Shown here: piece after piece, positions 61,704-64,000 of the stretch
Numbering within the stretch: the stretch's first letter is position 1
How the letters are laid out: every line of letters starts with the position of its first letter
DNA from: Cyclina sinensis
Taxonomy: Eukaryota; Mollusca; Bivalvia; Venerida; Veneridae
Assembly (NCBI GenBank): GCA_012932295.1
Contig: JAAONU010000016.1
Location: 36,921,241-36,985,240, forward strand
Length of the DNA: 64,000 nt
Reading direction: 5' to 3'
Position numbers and translations under genes: made by a program
Notes under the pieces: model-generated
The model's input: only the letters and a program-made list of their open reading frames with translations
Database searches by the model: none
What the model was told of the DNA's origin: nothing

Positions 61704-63201
61704 GTAGGTGTGCTCAGATCAGGTGAACTGAATATTTTCATTTATTTTTTTTCAATGTTTAAACGTTATTAAGTAGATAATATTAACCACTTTATTACTC
61801 ATTTACAAATAAAAGATCATTAATGGCTGGTTTCTGTTATCTGGCTTAAAACCTAGATTTGAAACCTAGTTCATACAAGCCTAGTTTCAACACTGGTCTG
61901 TATTACAGCCGGGCAGTTTTCTTATCTCTAGTTTGATCAAATCACTGTTAGTTTCTTAAACAACAGTTTCAAACCTAGACTGATAATAATTGTATAAGAT
62001 CTTTGTGAAATATTTATGGTACTTTGCTTAATGGTAGAAACCAAATGCACAGATAAAATATAGGTGTAACAAAAAACGCACTGCTTAAACATGTTCAAAA
62101 ACTATGTAATCGTTGTCATAAAAATAGAGAGTATGCCTTATTGCACATTTCTAAAGTGAAAGAACGAACAGAAATTCTATCATTTTATCCTTACATAACG
62201 TTAAAATACACCCTCCCAATTGTAAACAATCGTTCAAACAAAAGGTGGCTCGTATATACAATGACCACGTATGTTGTTGTTTTTTTTTCAAATCCTGGAT
62301 AAGGGAAAAAGAAAACAAACATCGCATGTACACCTTACAAACGCTCCAGAACAAATCGAGCTTTTAGAAAAAGTAACCTATAAGTGACTTCAAATTAATA
62401 TCACGCTTTAAGCTATAGTGAAGCAGCCGGTCATTAACTTCCAAAATAGTAGGATTTCAAATCTTAAAAAAAATGTTTAATAAAACCACGTTTTCGTGTA
62501 TTCCTTTGACCAAAGTCTAAGAGTCTTTTTAGACTTGATACCAGTGTCATATTTAATGTTGATAAGATCGCCTCAGTCAGTGACTTATTTCCTCGTAAGC
62601 AACGCCAGCTACTATTATGGATAAATACGGAATAACTCTTTCTTTTACGCTGAGTCTTGTCGTTGTCGAAATAACCTTCCTAGATTTAAAATACTCTAAA
62701 ATTATCATCATTAGAGAAGCCATATATAAATATATTGCAAAGGGAAATTGGAACTTTGAAGCTGGGGTACTTTATTTTTTATTAGTATTTAGAAGTTTTG
62801 TAGACACAGCAATGAGTTCTAGGTTGTCAAAATGACCTGCTGAAGCATAAGAACATGTGGATTTTGTTTGCTCGAAGTGGATTCAAAAATTCCTACATAT
62901 GCACTGATATAGTCTAGCTAACCTACTATTGCTGTGAGAATCTTGAGTCTATGAAACAATAATTTGAGGAGGAGGGTCAATATAAGGTTGGTCCTAATAT
63001 TATGTCCAATGACATAGTAAAAGAATTTCAAGTAATAGAGACAAATACTGAACAGTAATACTACCCCAAAGCCGTTTGATCTAACGGCCATAGTTCAAGA
63101 AATTAATTTTATGAATCTAATATAAGGAAAAAGTATCCTTAAACAATTTATGTTATTTTCTGACCATACGCGTTCTAATAATATGTTGGCTTTTTTTAAA
63201 G
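61704..63201. other. Intron between the two lectin-domain exons
   Basis: Bounded by GTAGGT and TTTTTTTAAAG. It contains a 72-codon frame (62,617-62,835) without a recognised domain and repeated AAACCTAG words at 61,850-61,980. No other feature seen. Confidence 0.7.
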
Positions 63202-63372
63202 GTGAACCCGTACATTTTAAGAACTGGTCACATAACCGCAATAATCCACAACATCTGAATCGAGACTGCGCGGTCATGCAAGCAGACGGAACTTGGGACG
63301 ACCACAACTGTGGCAGCGATTTTATATTCACGGAAATAATGCAAGCCCGATTTCCTTATGTGTGTGCATACG
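63202..63372 (+). CDS. C-type lectin domain, second exon
   Basis: 57 codons, acceptor GGCTTTTTTTAAAG, donor TACG|GTAGGT, phase 1 both ends. It begins GEPVHFKNW and includes NRDCAVMQADGTWDDHNC and PYVCAY, which complete the canonical Cys pattern. The usual sugar-specificity tripeptide (EPN or QPD) after the conserved NW is replaced by residues in SHNRNNPQ, and the WND motif reads WDD. Classical calcium-dependent mannose or galactose binding is therefore doubtful. There is no stop, so at least one more exon follows. Two in-frame candidates are 63,580-63,653 and 63,859-63,893. Confidence 0.9.
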
Positions 63373-63579
63373 GTAGGTGACATCAGAGAGCAAGTTCACG
63401 TGCATATCTAGAACAGGGTGAAAACTCGACTTTCAAACGCGTGATCTAATTAAATGGCACTTTGCTTTAAATCATTCAAACCTTCAGAGTCTGAGGTTGT
63501 GTTCCGTGGTTCCCTGCTTAAAGTGTTCCCTAAAGTGAACAGGATAAAGTTGTTTTGCAATAGAGAAACTGTGTTTTAG

Positions 63580-63653
63580 GTAGAAGTAAGCACAGAGAAC
63601 ACCCTACCCCAGCTAGAGCTTCCATAGTGAAACTTCATCGGTGTAGCAGTTAG
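63580..63653 (+). CDS. Possible terminal exon of the lectin gene (option 1)
   Basis: Acceptor CTGTGTTTTAG, entered in phase 1, gives 24 residues (G-R-S-K-H-R-E-H and on to H-R-C-S-S), then TAG. The pyrimidine tract is short. An alternative acceptor, TGTTTTTCTCAG, at 63,859 has a better tract and gives 11 residues before TAG at 63,891-63,893. Either could be right, or the gene may run out of the window. Confidence 0.25.
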
Positions 63654-64000
63654 GTTTATTTAGTTTATTTAGAATACATGTAAATTCAAATATTATCACC
63701 GTCAAAGCCATAATGGCTTAAATTTTCACACAGATATACGTGCAACTTTTAGAAATCTATCATTCTTTGCAAAAAAATATAATTCAGCAGGGTGTAAAAT
63801 ACTTAGGAAAGTTTGAAAAAGATATGGGTTTTTATATAACGTTTTATGTTTTTCTCAGTTTCTCAATTTAAGATTTTTCATCTCTATTGCTAGTTGTTTC
63901 TTTTCGAGACAATGCGTCAAATTTACAGAAAAAGGCAGTAAAAATCTACTCAGGTTGTGTGCACCTACTTTACACTTACCCTGCTAGATTTCTTCAATGT

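Noticed and set aside
62617..62835. A 72-codon frame inside the lectin-domain intron, as an extra exon
   Set aside because: It has no acceptor/donor pair in phase 1 and would split the lectin domain between WTSG and EPV.

Overview
This is eukaryotic, AT-rich, intron-bearing DNA, almost certainly from a bivalve mollusc. The evidence is indirect but consistent. There is a secreted C-type lectin gene. There are several elements with the architecture of bivalve 'pearl'-type repeats (ACAAGAG-like head, 110-190 bp amplified core, GGACGGACGG microsatellite, terminal hairpin). There is also a tRNA-derived SINE and an unusually large load of minisatellites. There are no bacterial operons, no CRISPR array and no viral genome. 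Most long open frames in the window are accidents of minisatellites.

Layout. 1-8.2 kb is intergenic, with an AT microsatellite and a pearl-like element (4.05-5.43 kb) whose core repeats are full of AGGTCA half-sites. 8.2-11.5 kb is a purine-rich 41-43 bp minisatellite of about 80 units. 13.9-14.4 kb is a TTAA-flanked MITE. 14.7-17.0 and 19.6-21.7 kb are two diverged copies of one segment. 21,770-25,017 is a complete foldback-type transposon with matching termini and an exact 9-bp target duplication. 26.1-26.9 kb holds a possible small minus-strand gene whose last exon resembles a SUEL/galactose-binding lectin fold; its splice acceptor has been tandemly copied into a 56-bp array. 27.1-27.8 kb is a second pearl-like element, and 28.5-29.6 kb a PIF/Harbinger-like MITE with a TTA duplication. 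31.2-32.4 and 44.05-44.9 kb are two unrelated 43-bp minisatellites. 36.6-38.1, 46.4-47.4 and 53.2-54.25 kb are further pearl-like elements. 45.5 kb is a SINE with a growing tail array.

Genes. The best gene lies on the plus strand at 55,930-63,372 and beyond. It has a signal-peptide exon, a second short extracellular exon, a Thr/Pro/Ser-rich linker exon and two exons encoding a C-type lectin domain. All splice sites seen are canonical GT-AG, and phases agree except for one apparently missed exon between exon 2 and the linker. A 3-kb, 52-bp minisatellite fills the intron before the linker. On the minus strand, three short ATG exons at 50.2, 42.7 and 38.6 kb each end in a good splice donor in phase 0. 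They could be alternative first exons of a gene whose body is not identified here.

All family assignments were made by eye from sequence and memory; no database search was run.
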